From contig JAWCNV010000009.1 of NCBI GenBank assembly GCA_038848185.1, positions 10,987 through 74,986 on the forward strand: 64,000 nucleotides of DNA, given 5' to 3'. The translations under genes were made by a program, and so were the position numbers. The notes beneath the pieces were generated by a model that was not told the DNA's origin, made no database searches, and worked only from the letters and a program-made list of their open reading frames with translations. Below, in pieces: positions 9,173 to 17,188 of the stretch (its first letter is position 1; the number at the start of each line of letters is the position of its first letter). The stretch comes from JAAOZP01 sp038848185. Its GTDB lineage: Archaea; Thermoproteota; EX4484-205; JAAOZP01.

Positions 9173-9245
9173 TATGACTTGTGTACACGCGACACACCTC
9201 CTAGGTTGACCCCTCAGACAGGTACTATATTAACTTTTACAGTTT

Positions 9246-9866
9246 TTAACCGCTAAAGGCTACCAGGAACTCTTCTAAACCGTTTCTAATCATAACTATC
9301 CCAAACGCTACTATTATCAAGTTAAATATTTTCGCAATAAGTTTAGAAGGAGTTCTCCCAATGCTCTCCATGATTTTCTCACCATTTGCAAGGATCACGT
9401 ATGCTAAGACCGAGTTTAGAATAATTATGAGTATGCACATTAACAGGTTGTAAGGCGGATTTGATATTATGATGACAGTGGATATGCTTCCTGGTCCTGC
9501 GAGAAGAGGCGTCGCCAAGGGGAAGACAGATATCTCCTCAAGCCTCTCTCCCTTTATCTCACTCTCCTCCCCGACAAGTATGTATTTTAAGGATATTGCT
9601 ACAAGAATAATCCCTGAAGCTATGTAGAAATCTGACAGCCTTATTCCGAGAAAATCAAATATTATCGACCCCAATAGGGCAAAAAAGATTAATACTGCTG
9701 TCGCCGCCATTACTGATTCGCCGATTATTTTCCTCCTCCTCTCACTCGGAACCGATTCTAGAAAAATATGGAAAACAGGAACATTTCCAATAGAGTCAAG
9801 TATTGCAAACAATAGGATGAAGGCTTTCACGAAGCTTTCCGCCTCAACCATCAGGTCTGGACCCAA
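9246..9866 (-). CDS. MarC-family integral membrane protein
   Basis: The 206-residue protein has about six membrane segments. The N-terminal FAILDSIGNVPVF and central PLATPLLAGPGSIS motifs are characteristic of the MarC family. It sits in the cytoplasmic membrane; the family has no settled function despite its original naming for multiple antibiotic resistance. It is transcribed leftward about 180 bases upstream of leuA, with the leuA promoter region between them. The next gene upstream, rnp4, runs in the same direction 31 bases away. Confidence 0.87.
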   Translation of the reverse strand: MGPDLMVEAESFVKAFILLFAILDSIGNVPVFHIFLESVPSERRRKIIGESVMAATAVLIFFALLGSIIFDFLGIRLSDFYIASGIILVAISLKYILVGEESEIKGERLEEISVFPLATPLLAGPGSISTVIIISNPPYNLLMCILIIILNSVLAYVILANGEKIMESIGRTPSKLIAKIFNLIIVAFGIVMIRNGLEEFLVAFSG

Positions 9867-9897
9867 ACTTAACCATCATAGACATGTATGCCCTTTC

Positions 9898-10209
9898 TTA
9901 TTTATTTTCATTGAAAACCGGGATAAGCTTAAGGCTGCCACATTTAGTGCAGATTAACCCTATTCCCCTGCCACTTAGGATCCTGATAATACAGCTGCGA
10001 CCAGGTATCAGAAAATCCTTGCATTTACTACACCTGAAATATCTCCTTAACACGGTTTTACTCCTGAGGTTGAATCTTTCAGCAATCCTCCAAGCAAGCC
10101 TTACATACGACTCTGCGTCATCCATATTAACGCTGGCCGTGTCTAAAGCCAATTTTAACAGGATGTCTATTCTCTCCCTCGCAATGCTCACCGCCTTCTT
10201 CTTTACCAT
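9898..10209 (-). CDS. rnp4: ribonuclease P protein component 4 (Rpr2/Rpp21)
   Basis: The 103-residue basic protein has an N-terminal helical pair (IARERIDILLKLA, then ESYVRLAWRIAERFNLR). A zinc ribbon with CSKCK and CTKCG follows near residues 59-91. This is the plan of the RNase P subunit Rpr2/Rpp21, which binds the RNase P RNA specificity domain and helps remove tRNA 5' leaders. A tRNA gene lies just upstream. It may be co-transcribed with marC downstream. Confidence 0.85.
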   Translation of the reverse strand: MVKKKAVSIARERIDILLKLALDTASVNMDDAESYVRLAWRIAERFNLRSKTVLRRYFRCSKCKDFLIPGRSCIIRILSGRGIGLICTKCGSLKLIPVFNENK

Positions 10210-10252
10210 TAAACGCTTTAAGAAGCAAATAACAGTGAGTTATTAGGGTTTA

Positions 10253-10327
10253 TGCGGCGTCCGGGATTTGAACCCGGGATTCCCAGCTTGGAAGGCTGGT
10301 GTCCTAACCAGACTAGACCAACGCCGC
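10253..10327 (-). tRNA. tRNA-Gly (UCC)
   Basis: On the minus strand the acceptor arm GCGGCGT pairs with ACGCCGC. The anticodon stem CCAGC/GCTGG closes the loop CTTCCAA with anticodon UCC, and the T arm CCGGG/CCCGG has loop TTCAAAT. CCA is not encoded. Of the five tRNA genes seen in the window, this is the only one without an intron. Confidence 0.95.
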
Positions 10328-10449
10328 GGTAGTCTTGAATAGCGACTGGTGGAATAAAAGTTTTATTTCAAAAAGCTTTTTTGAGCCGTGTTGCTGAGCA
10401 AAGGCTATGTGGCTTTGGAAGGCTATTGCTGTTTAACCAGAATAAGTTG

Positions 10450-11103
10450 CTAGTCCTTTCTTTTTCTCCTGTCTATAAGACAGTAATTATTCATCCCATA
10501 TTCTAGAGTATCTGCATCTGTGAAACCCGTTTTTCTACATATTGCCCTAAGTGTTTTGGCATCCATCAGGAAGTAGAATCTTTTATGCGTCCCCCAGCTT
10601 ATTAGAAAATAGTTTTCATCTGTCTTCTCGGTTTTACTTAGAAACCTTTTATTTCTAAGTATTTTTATCGACCATGAGGAGACAAGCATCCAACCATCGT
10701 CTTCTAAAACCCTGTTCATCTCCATCAAGGCTTTCTCCGCCTCCTTCTCCTTCAAATGGTGTATAACTGCTATACATACTATGCCGTTGAAAACCCTGCT
10801 TCTAAAAGGGAGATGTGTTAACGCGTATTGCACATGGTGCACATTTTTTCTCCAAGTGTTTTTCAAACATTGCTTAAGCATTTTCCTCGAAATATCTCCT
10901 GCGATTAAAGTATTCCTCTGACTAAAAACATTCAAGTTTCTGCAGTTTCCACAGCCATTGTCAAGTATCTGCTTAGACTTGGTTGCGGCCCCTCTGTTAA
11001 CCAGTGTTTTTAGTAAACAGTCTGGTTTAATCCTTGTCCTGTCGAACTCCTCAGATATCGCGTCATAGAGGTTAACAATTTTTTTCTGGTAGTCGTATGC
11101 CAT
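10450..11103 (-). CDS. Trm9-like tRNA wobble-uridine methyltransferase candidate
   Basis: This 217-residue class I SAM methyltransferase starts with YDAISEEFDRTR, then the SAM motif LDNGCGNCRNL and later IAVIHHLKEKEAEKAL. The combination resembles the Trm9/ALKBH8 family, which methylates modified uridine-34 of tRNA. The C-terminal FYFLMDAKTLRAICRKTGF also fits. Motif I has Asn and Cys (NGCGNC) where many members have DxGCGNG, which may be lineage variation. It sits next to tRNA-Gly(UCC), a tRNA with wobble U34, but this adjacency may be chance. A generic methyltransferase is the fallback. Confidence 0.65.
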   Translation of the reverse strand: MAYDYQKKIVNLYDAISEEFDRTRIKPDCLLKTLVNRGAATKSKQILDNGCGNCRNLNVFSQRNTLIAGDISRKMLKQCLKNTWRKNVHHVQYALTHLPFRSRVFNGIVCIAVIHHLKEKEAEKALMEMNRVLEDDGWMLVSSWSIKILRNKRFLSKTEKTDENYFLISWGTHKRFYFLMDAKTLRAICRKTGFTDADTLEYGMNNYCLIDRRKRKD

Positions 11104-11217
11104 CTGTAGTCTTACTTCTGCGAGAGGTTATAAGCTTGAAAGTTGGCCTGTCTCCAAGCGTTTTGGACATGTTTATAAGCTGCCTCTCGAAGAATCTTGA
11201 ATTAAGAAGGGAAAAAC

Positions 11218-12240
11218 ATGGTTAGAAAGAAAGTAGAGGAGGAAGGCGAGGAGGAGGAAATCAAGGAAGTAAAAGTCTTTGAATCCGTGGAGGATATACC
11301 TGGCATAGGGCCCTCAACTGCTGCTAAGCTTAGGGAGCTAGGTTACACTACTGTTGAAGCATTGGCGACAGCTACTGTTAACGAGCTTGTTGGAGGAGGG
11401 ATTCCTGATAAGACTGCTGCCAAGATCATCTCCTTGGCAAGGAGCAGTTTCGAGGTTAAATTCATCTCTGCACTGGATATTCTTAAGCAACGGGAGCATA
11501 TTCGGAAGCTTACTACAGGAAGCAAAAAGCTGGATTCTCTTTTAGGAGGAGGTTTAGAGACAATGACCATAACCGAGTTTTTCGGGGAATATGGTACGGG
11601 AAAATCTCAAATAAGCCATCAGCTGGCTGTTAACGTTCAGCTACCTGCGGAGAAAGGAGGGTTGAACGGTAATGCTATTTACGTTGACACTGAAAACAGT
11701 TTCAGGCCGGAACGCATTGTGGCGATGGCGAAATTCCTAAACTTAGATCCAATGAAGACTGTTGAAAACATTACTGTGGCTGAAGCTTTTAATTCGGATC
11801 ACCAGATCCTTATAGTTGAGCGTTTAGACGAGATTGTAAAAAGCAGAAATGTGAAGCTGATCATAGTGGATTCTTTGACAACTCATTTCAGAAGCGAGTA
11901 TCTTGGTCGGGAGAGCCTTGTTAAGAGGCAGCAGAAGCTTAATGCTCATCTCCATAGGCTTGAACGTCTTTCAAAGGCCTTCAACCTTGCCATCCTAGTT
12001 ACAAACCAAGTTATGGCTAAGCCGGATGAGATCTTCGGCTTGGGCGCATATCCGATAGGCGGCCATATTCTTGCACATAGAAGCCATACCAGAGTATACC
12101 TGCGTAAAGCTAGGGGTGAACAGGGTTTACGTGTTGCTCGTTTAATAGTTAGCTTAGACAGGCCTGAAGGAGAATGCTTGTTCAAGATTACTGAAAACGG
12201 TATAATTGATGTGGAGGAAGAAGCCTACGGTAACGAGTAA
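11218..12240 (+). CDS. radA: DNA repair and recombination protein RadA
   Basis: This is the archaeal Rad51/RecA recombinase, which forms filaments on single-stranded DNA and drives strand exchange. The 340-residue protein has an acidic N-terminal tail and a helix-hairpin-helix domain at about 24-70 (IPGIGPSTAAKL). Walker A is GEYGTGKS at 123-130, followed by YVDTENSFRPERI. Walker B is LIIVDSLTTHFR and the L2 region starts at TNQVMAKPDE. The ATG has AAGGG upstream, and a TATA-like TTTATAAG lies near 11170. It converges exactly on aspS with no gap. Confidence 0.98.
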   Translation: MVRKKVEEEGEEEEIKEVKVFESVEDIPGIGPSTAAKLRELGYTTVEALATATVNELVGGGIPDKTAAKIISLARSSFEVKFISALDILKQREHIRKLTTGSKKLDSLLGGGLETMTITEFFGEYGTGKSQISHQLAVNVQLPAEKGGLNGNAIYVDTENSFRPERIVAMAKFLNLDPMKTVENITVAEAFNSDHQILIVERLDEIVKSRNVKLIIVDSLTTHFRSEYLGRESLVKRQQKLNAHLHRLERLSKAFNLAILVTNQVMAKPDEIFGLGAYPIGGHILAHRSHTRVYLRKARGEQGLRVARLIVSLDRPEGECLFKITENGIIDVEEEAYGNE

Positions 12241-13533
12241 TTAAGGCTCCAGTCTAAACCTATCCCTAGGATATAGCATTGCCTCCCTTATATTGTCAAG
12301 CTTTAAAATACTCATCAAAAGTCTTTCAAGACCTACGCCCCACCCTGCGTGGGGAGGCATACCGTATCCGAAAGCCTTAAGGTGATAGGAGAAGTCGCTT
12401 GGATTAAGCTTCTTTTCAATTAACTGTTTGATAAGCCTCTCCTTGTTTTCCTCCCTGGTTCCCCCAGAGCCTAATTCCAATGATCCATGGTTCAGGTCGA
12501 AGGATTCAGAAGTACCATTATCATTCATCTTTATGTAGAATGGCTTAATCTTGCTTGGCCAATGCGTTATGAAATAATATTCTTCTCTTAACTCCTCTAG
12601 ATTCCTTAGCTCTTCGCTTCCAATATCATCTCCAAAATTCACTTTTACATCTTTTTCATTAAGCTTGGAAACAATCTCTTCATATCTAAACCTCTTTAAA
12701 GGAATCTGTGGCTTAGATATTTTTAAATCCAATCTATCTAAATCATCCCTACATTTTTCAAAAATTTTCTCATACACATAAGATATCATTTTCTCACAGA
12801 TTGACATAACGTCATGCATATTTGCAAATGCTACTTCAATATCTATTGAAGTAAACTCGTTTAAGTGCTTAGTAGTGTTAAATGGTTCTGCTCTGAAAAA
12901 CGTACCTATTTCAAATACTCTTTCGAAACTTATGACCATCTGTTCTTTGAAAAGCTGAGGACTCTGTGCAAGATAGGCCACTCTATCAAAATAGGGTATA
13001 GGGAATAAGGCTGCTCCCCCTTCTGTTGCAGAAGCTATAATTCTAGGCGTGATTATTTCAACGAAATCGTTTTCATGGAAGAAGTCTCTTAAGATTCCTA
13101 GAAGAGCACTTTTAACTATAAAGATGCTTCTGACCCTCGGCCTGAAAGCATCAAGAGGCCTTGCGTCTAGCCTGATATCTAGGTTACTCTTTATTCGCTC
13201 CGTAGGGTCTAGGGGCAATGGGTGTTCAGAAGTGTTTAAGATCTTTATTTCGACAGGGTCTATCTCTAAACCTCGAGGAGCCTGAGGTGTCTTTTTTACT
13301 CTCCCGCTAACTTCTATTACATCATTAAGCTTTATACTGTCCAACGCGGTTTCAACATTAGGGTCAGACTTGTTTTTAACCCACGTTACCTGTACTCTTC
13401 CCCAGCGGTCAGCCAGAATAATGAACTTTACTCCGCCGAGGTCTCTTCTGTCAAGCGCCCACCCGTAAACCTTAATTATCTTACCCTCGTCCCCAGGCGA
13501 TATGTCAATACTTCTTTTTCTTTCTTCAAGCAT
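12241..13533 (-). CDS. aspS: aspartyl-tRNA synthetase (archaeal type, probably non-discriminating)
   Basis: This 430-residue class IIb synthetase has an N-terminal OB-fold (about 1-105). The catalytic core carries motif 2 (FRAEPFNT) and motif 3 (GWGVGLERLLM) near the C-terminus. It charges tRNA-Asp with aspartate. In the anticodon-binding domain the position matching lysine-85 of the discriminating Thermococcus enzyme is proline (TPQAP), and the usual Trp-26 position is leucine. In other archaea these changes go with charging of both tRNA-Asp and tRNA-Asn, so the organism may make Asn-tRNA by transamidation. That last point is inference from a by-eye alignment. Confidence 0.95.
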   Translation of the reverse strand: MLEERKRSIDISPGDEGKIIKVYGWALDRRDLGGVKFIILADRWGRVQVTWVKNKSDPNVETALDSIKLNDVIEVSGRVKKTPQAPRGLEIDPVEIKILNTSEHPLPLDPTERIKSNLDIRLDARPLDAFRPRVRSIFIVKSALLGILRDFFHENDFVEIITPRIIASATEGGAALFPIPYFDRVAYLAQSPQLFKEQMVISFERVFEIGTFFRAEPFNTTKHLNEFTSIDIEVAFANMHDVMSICEKMISYVYEKIFEKCRDDLDRLDLKISKPQIPLKRFRYEEIVSKLNEKDVKVNFGDDIGSEELRNLEELREEYYFITHWPSKIKPFYIKMNDNGTSESFDLNHGSLELGSGGTREENKERLIKQLIEKKLNPSDFSYHLKAFGYGMPPHAGWGVGLERLLMSILKLDNIREAMLYPRDRFRLEP

Positions 13534-13545
13534 TTTTCATCATTT

Positions 13546-14043
13546 TCATGAAGCTTGGATCCTAACGTTTATGCCCAGCCTTTTAGCAAGCTTCTCGAGC
13601 AACTGGAGATGTTTCTCACTCAGCCCCTTCCCCTCTATTAACAGTTTAAACTCAGTCATGTTGCCGGGCAACCATACTTTACTCAACTCAACTATCCTAA
13701 AGGGGTATACTAGTTCTTCAAGCTTTCTCTTCTGGTCTTTCCTATAGTCCACTACAATGACTTTTTCACTGCCTATTTCACTTCTAAGCCTTTTAACAAG
13801 CTCCTCTCTATCCCTTATTATTCTAACCCCCTCATTATTGCTTAAAATTAGTAAAATATCCCCCTCTCTATACGCTTTTCTAAACTCAATCTTATCGAGT
13901 TCACGTACCCTGCTGGATTCCTCCAGCATGATTCTGGATACGGTTAGGTCAAGAGCGTCGTTCTTACCACTATCTATAAGCTCTTTACACTTTTGACATA
14001 GGCTCCCGCTTTTTGCACAGAAATCGCAGAAGGGTATTTTCAT
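13546..14043 (-). CDS. zinc-finger/KH-like RNA-binding protein, NusA-related candidate
   Basis: The 165-residue protein starts with a four-cysteine cluster (CDFC, then CQKC, within residues 6-19). A central part is rich in Asp/Arg/Glu and resembles a Rossmann-like or Toprim-like fold. The C-terminal third (PFRIVELSKVWLPGN onward) looks like a KH domain ending in a RLGINVRI strand. Archaeal proteins with this layout are annotated as NusA-like transcription or RNA-binding factors. It ends 12 bases upstream of aspS in the same direction and is probably in one transcript with it. The function is inferred. Confidence 0.5.
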   Translation of the reverse strand: MKIPFCDFCAKSGSLCQKCKELIDSGKNDALDLTVSRIMLEESSRVRELDKIEFRKAYREGDILLILSNNEGVRIIRDREELVKRLRSEIGSEKVIVVDYRKDQKRKLEELVYPFRIVELSKVWLPGNMTEFKLLIEGKGLSEKHLQLLEKLAKRLGINVRIQAS

Positions 14044-14189
14044 ATGCTATCTTGGAGCCTATTAAACACTTTTTAAACCTTCTCCCATTACCAAGCTGCT
14101 TGCATGTTTAACAGCCGCCTATGGTATCGGATGGTTAATCGTAGCCTAAAGTAAACCTTTTAAACACTCTGTTAGAGTAGGGTGCCGGT

Positions 14190-14360
14190 ATGAAGATAAG
14201 TGACCCTGTGCTGATTGAAATCGTTAAGAACCGGAGGCTTCGCTTCATGGTATGTAGGAGCTGCGGTGCTAGGAATGCTATTGCGGCGAAGAAATGTAGG
14301 AAATGTCACAGTAAAAACCTGAGACCTAAGAGAACTGAGAGAAGGGCTAAGAAAGGATAG
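14190..14360 (+). CDS. rpl40e: 50S ribosomal protein L40e
   Basis: The 56-residue protein has the zinc-binding pattern CRSCG and CRKCH within residues 22-40. It ends in a strongly basic tail (LRPKRTERRAKKG). This is the archaeal and eukaryotic L40e of the large ribosomal subunit, here without a fused ubiquitin. The start is ATG at 14190 with GGGTGCCGGT just upstream, and the usual length of 50-56 residues is kept. It lies 69 bases upstream of tRNA-Val. Confidence 0.93.
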   Translation: MKISDPVLIEIVKNRRLRFMVCRSCGARNAIAAKKCRKCHSKNLRPKRTERRAKKG

Positions 14361-14429
14361 AGGAATAAAGTTTATTCGAGTCTAAATGAAATAGAAAAGA
14401 ATATAAAAGAGGCCTATTACAGATAAGAC

Positions 14430-14529
14430 GGGCCGGTCGTTCAGATGGTTAGGACGCTGCCCTCACACGGCAGAGGTCGCCGGTTCGAATATAAATATAT
14501 AAAACTTGTCGAAAATCCGGCCCGGCCCA
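14430..14529 (+). tRNA. tRNA-Val (CAC) with a 26-base intron in the T loop
   Basis: Acceptor GGGCCGG pairs with CCGGCCC, and the anticodon stem CTGCC/GGCAG frames anticodon CAC. The T stem GCCGG/CCGGC is split by an insertion. Removing 14490-14515 leaves a normal loop TTCGAAT. The insertion makes a bulge-helix-bulge: TTCG pairs with CGAA, flanked by two AAU bulges of three bases, with an outer ATAA/TTGT helix. The intron therefore lies between positions 59 and 60. Mature length is 73 plus discriminator. Confidence 0.92.
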
Positions 14530-14662
14530 TCCTAATGGTTTAAACAGCTATATGAAGACCTTTATAATATGTGGGATCTACCCTTAGAAAATCAGGCTTC
14601 TCAGCTTTTTTTACAATTGCCTGTGTAATCTACTTTGATAAGTTTGATCATGCCATAAGAAG

Positions 14663-15919
14663 TTAAATAGTGTAGCTATCTCCAATTTTTGGTGCTATTG
14701 CGTTAAGACCTAAATTATTTCTAGCGTATTTTGCGAGGTTCTCACAATTATCCGGCTCTCCATGAACTATGAAAGTCTTCTCAGCATTAATCTTCTTCAA
14801 AAGCTCTTCAAGCTGGGTCTTACCACTATGCGAGGACAATTCGAAATGTTTTATCTCAGCCTTGACCTTAACCAGTTTACCGTCAAGCGTTATCAGTTTC
14901 TTCTCAAGCAGAAGTCTCCCAGGAGTTCCTTCAACCTGGTAGCTGACTAACGCTATAAGGTTTTTATCAGATTTCCCTACTTCCTTCAAGTAGAAGTTTA
15001 CAGGGCCTCCTTGAAGCATTCCTGCAGGAGTTACGATTACACCCGGCCTCTTTAAAGCCTGCTCTCGTTGTCGCTGAACGTTTATCCATTTTACTTGTCC
15101 CGCTGCCTTCTCAAGTAGATCTGGTTCAGACAACCATTCTTGAAAGTTAAACAGTATTTCAGTCACCGTCCTAGCCATGCCATCGTAGTAAACATCATAT
15201 GGAAAATTATATTTAGCAAGTATTGTTATTACTTCCTGTGACCTTCCAAGTCCGAAGGCTGGTACAAGCACTATACCGTTTCGTTCAACAACTTCTTTAA
15301 GCTTATTTACAAACTTTTTCTCAACTTCCTCCCTTAAAGGATGATTCTTATTTGCATAAGTGCTCTCAACTATCGCTATATCTATCGGGGGGTAGTCTAC
15401 ATCAGCTCCTTTAAGCAAGGTTGTTCCTATAGTGTTAATGTCTCCGGTGTAAAGAATTCTTCGGCCTTCAAGCTCGAGCATTGCCTGCCCTCCTCCGGGA
15501 GTATGGCCTGCTGATAGAAAAGTCAGCTTGAAGCCGTTTCTGGAAAATTCCTGCTGGTAATCCAGCTTCTTAGATTTTTCTATAAATCTATCTACCTCAA
15601 GAACCTCGAATGGAACCAGCTCCTTCGACACTCTGATGAAATCTAGAAGTATGAGTTTCGCTAAAGGTGCTGTTAAACTAGTTAAGAATGATTCTCTCTC
15701 TCCACCTATGAAAAATATGGGTGCCGCCCCCACATGATCTAAATGAGCATGTGTTATAACTATCTCATCCACCTCTTTAGGGGGGATATGCATGGGGTAT
15801 TTTATTTTCCTCCCGGAAAGCATTACTCCTGCATCTAGTAGAAAACGTCTTTCTCTACCTGCTAAATATATGGCGGACCTTCCTACTTCACGGACACCGC
15901 CTAGAAATTTTATAAGCAT
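14663..15919 (-). CDS. beta-CASP ribonuclease, aCPSF2-like
   Basis: This 418-residue metallo-beta-lactamase/beta-CASP protein has HAHLDH at 57-62, then SAGHTPGG, YTGDIN and ESTYAN. A beta-CASP cap (about 200-320) follows, then SSHSGKTQLEELL and the final VHGEP. Without KH domains it matches aCPSF2-type RNases, which act as 5'-3' exonucleases or endonucleases on RNA. The reading frame starts at ATG 15919, directly with the first beta strand LIKFLGG. It is transcribed toward the tRNA-Val gene. A PAC2 gene diverges from its 5' side. Confidence 0.85.
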   Translation of the reverse strand: MLIKFLGGVREVGRSAIYLAGRERRFLLDAGVMLSGRKIKYPMHIPPKEVDEIVITHAHLDHVGAAPIFFIGGERESFLTSLTAPLAKLILLDFIRVSKELVPFEVLEVDRFIEKSKKLDYQQEFSRNGFKLTFLSAGHTPGGGQAMLELEGRRILYTGDINTIGTTLLKGADVDYPPIDIAIVESTYANKNHPLREEVEKKFVNKLKEVVERNGIVLVPAFGLGRSQEVITILAKYNFPYDVYYDGMARTVTEILFNFQEWLSEPDLLEKAAGQVKWINVQRQREQALKRPGVIVTPAGMLQGGPVNFYLKEVGKSDKNLIALVSYQVEGTPGRLLLEKKLITLDGKLVKVKAEIKHFELSSHSGKTQLEELLKKINAEKTFIVHGEPDNCENLAKYARNNLGLNAIAPKIGDSYTI

Positions 15920-16001
15920 GTTTTAATCCTCTTCCTGAGGGCTTATTTCCTCCCTTTATTTAAAGTTTTAATAAGAGGGGTGAAGACTTACGTAAGAGAG
16001 G

Positions 16002-16640
16002 TTGCTGAAAAGAGTTCTGAAAAATACGGCTGGGACTGCGGATTGCATGCTAATATGTCTACCCGGTATTGGACTGGTAGGTTCCCTTACTGGAGAGCTT
16101 TTCATAGAGTCGGCTTCTGAAACCTCTCCACTACTAGAGTTTTACCCCGAGTCACTTCTATATGTATCAGTGGCTTCCAAGGAGGGTCTAATATCTCCTC
16201 CCAAAATAACTGTTAGCAAAATCCGTATACGTGAAATGGGAGACTTGATGATCGTCAGAGGCTATTCTCAGCCTACGACTCAAAACAACCAGTATGAGTT
16301 AGCTGAGAAGCTAGTCGAGGTTGCTGAGAACTTTGGAGTAAAACTTGTCATAGGGATTGGAGGATATGCTGTTTCTCAAATAGGCGAAAAAAGAAAAACG
16401 TATCTTTCCTCATCCGACTGGAGGGTCTCAATAATCGGGGCTTCAGCGGGCTTCCTACCTCTAAGAGGAACCGTTGTCGGGGCTGCTGGCCTAGTTCCAG
16501 GTCTTGCAAGCCTGCACGGTTTGAATAGTGCCTGTATACTTGTAGAAACCAGTGGTGAAAGCCCTGATTTGATCGCTGCTAAGACTGCTTATAACAACAT
16601 AATGGTTTTTCTTAAAAAATACTTTACCGAGTCTCTGTAG
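16002..16640 (+). CDS. PAC2-family protein (proteasome assembly chaperone-like)
   Basis: The 212-residue protein shows the PAC2 pattern: LPGIGLVGSLTGELFIE near residue 20, a VIGIGGYAV strand near 125, and GVVGAAGL-like glycine-rich segments (TVVGAAGLVPGLASLHG). PAC2 proteins share the fold of proteasome assembly chaperones. Archaeal members are soluble and of unproven role. The start is TTG at 16002 with GAGAGG immediately upstream. It converges on the Sm-like protein gene, leaving 6 bases between the stops. Confidence 0.78.
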   Translation: MLKRVLKNTAGTADCMLICLPGIGLVGSLTGELFIESASETSPLLEFYPESLLYVSVASKEGLISPPKITVSKIRIREMGDLMIVRGYSQPTTQNNQYELAEKLVEVAENFGVKLVIGIGGYAVSQIGEKRKTYLSSSDWRVSIIGASAGFLPLRGTVVGAAGLVPGLASLHGLNSACILVETSGESPDLIAAKTAYNNIMVFLKKYFTESL

Positions 16641-16646
16641 GTCTTT

Positions 16647-17066
16647 TTAAGTTTCTAAAGTCTCTTTAATGAATTCATTATATATCTCACTGACTTTTTC
16701 TGCTGCAAGACCGCTTCCTTCAATAACACCGTTTTCAGTAACCCTTATCCTGTTCATCACTATTATTACTCCAGCCTCATCATTGTACTGAACCATTTTA
16801 GGAAATACTCTCTCTATTCTCTCCGCTAGCCTCCTTAAATCAACCACTGCTTTCCTAAGCTCCATCCTCTTGACATTACTGCCGTTAAGTATCATTTTAG
16901 GTATCTTCTTACCATCCTTTAGCTCAACATCATTTAAAATCACCGAGAAAGTATCTATGTCTAAAGAAGCCAAAATACCTGAGAACTCCTCCCCGCTTTG
17001 AGTGAAGACTGTAACTTTTTTCCCTATTAGGCGATTGACTTCTGTTGTAAACCCTGTTCTCATCAT
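16647..17066 (-). CDS. Sm-like archaeal protein with C-terminal domain (SmAP3 type)
   Basis: Residues 8-75 form an Sm domain: GKKVTVFTQSGEEFSGILASLDIDTFSVIL-type Sm1, then the Sm2 motif ILNGSNVKRMEL. A further 65 residues form an extra domain, as in SmAP3 of Pyrobaculum. Sm proteins assemble into rings that bind U-rich RNA. The sequence begins with two Met codons and the start could be either. It ends 6 bases from the convergent PAC2 gene and diverges from the TFB gene. Confidence 0.85.
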   Translation of the reverse strand: MMRTGFTTEVNRLIGKKVTVFTQSGEEFSGILASLDIDTFSVILNDVELKDGKKIPKMILNGSNVKRMELRKAVVDLRRLAERIERVFPKMVQYNDEAGVIIVMNRIRVTENGVIEGSGLAAEKVSEIYNEFIKETLET

Positions 17067-17188
17067 TTTAACCTCATTTTTACACTACACTCCCTATTTT
17101 TAATACTTTCTGAGGCAATAAATTTACTTTAAGACATAATGTTTTTCCATGGCTGTTTTTATTGTTTAGCAAATATAGTTTTTAGAAG

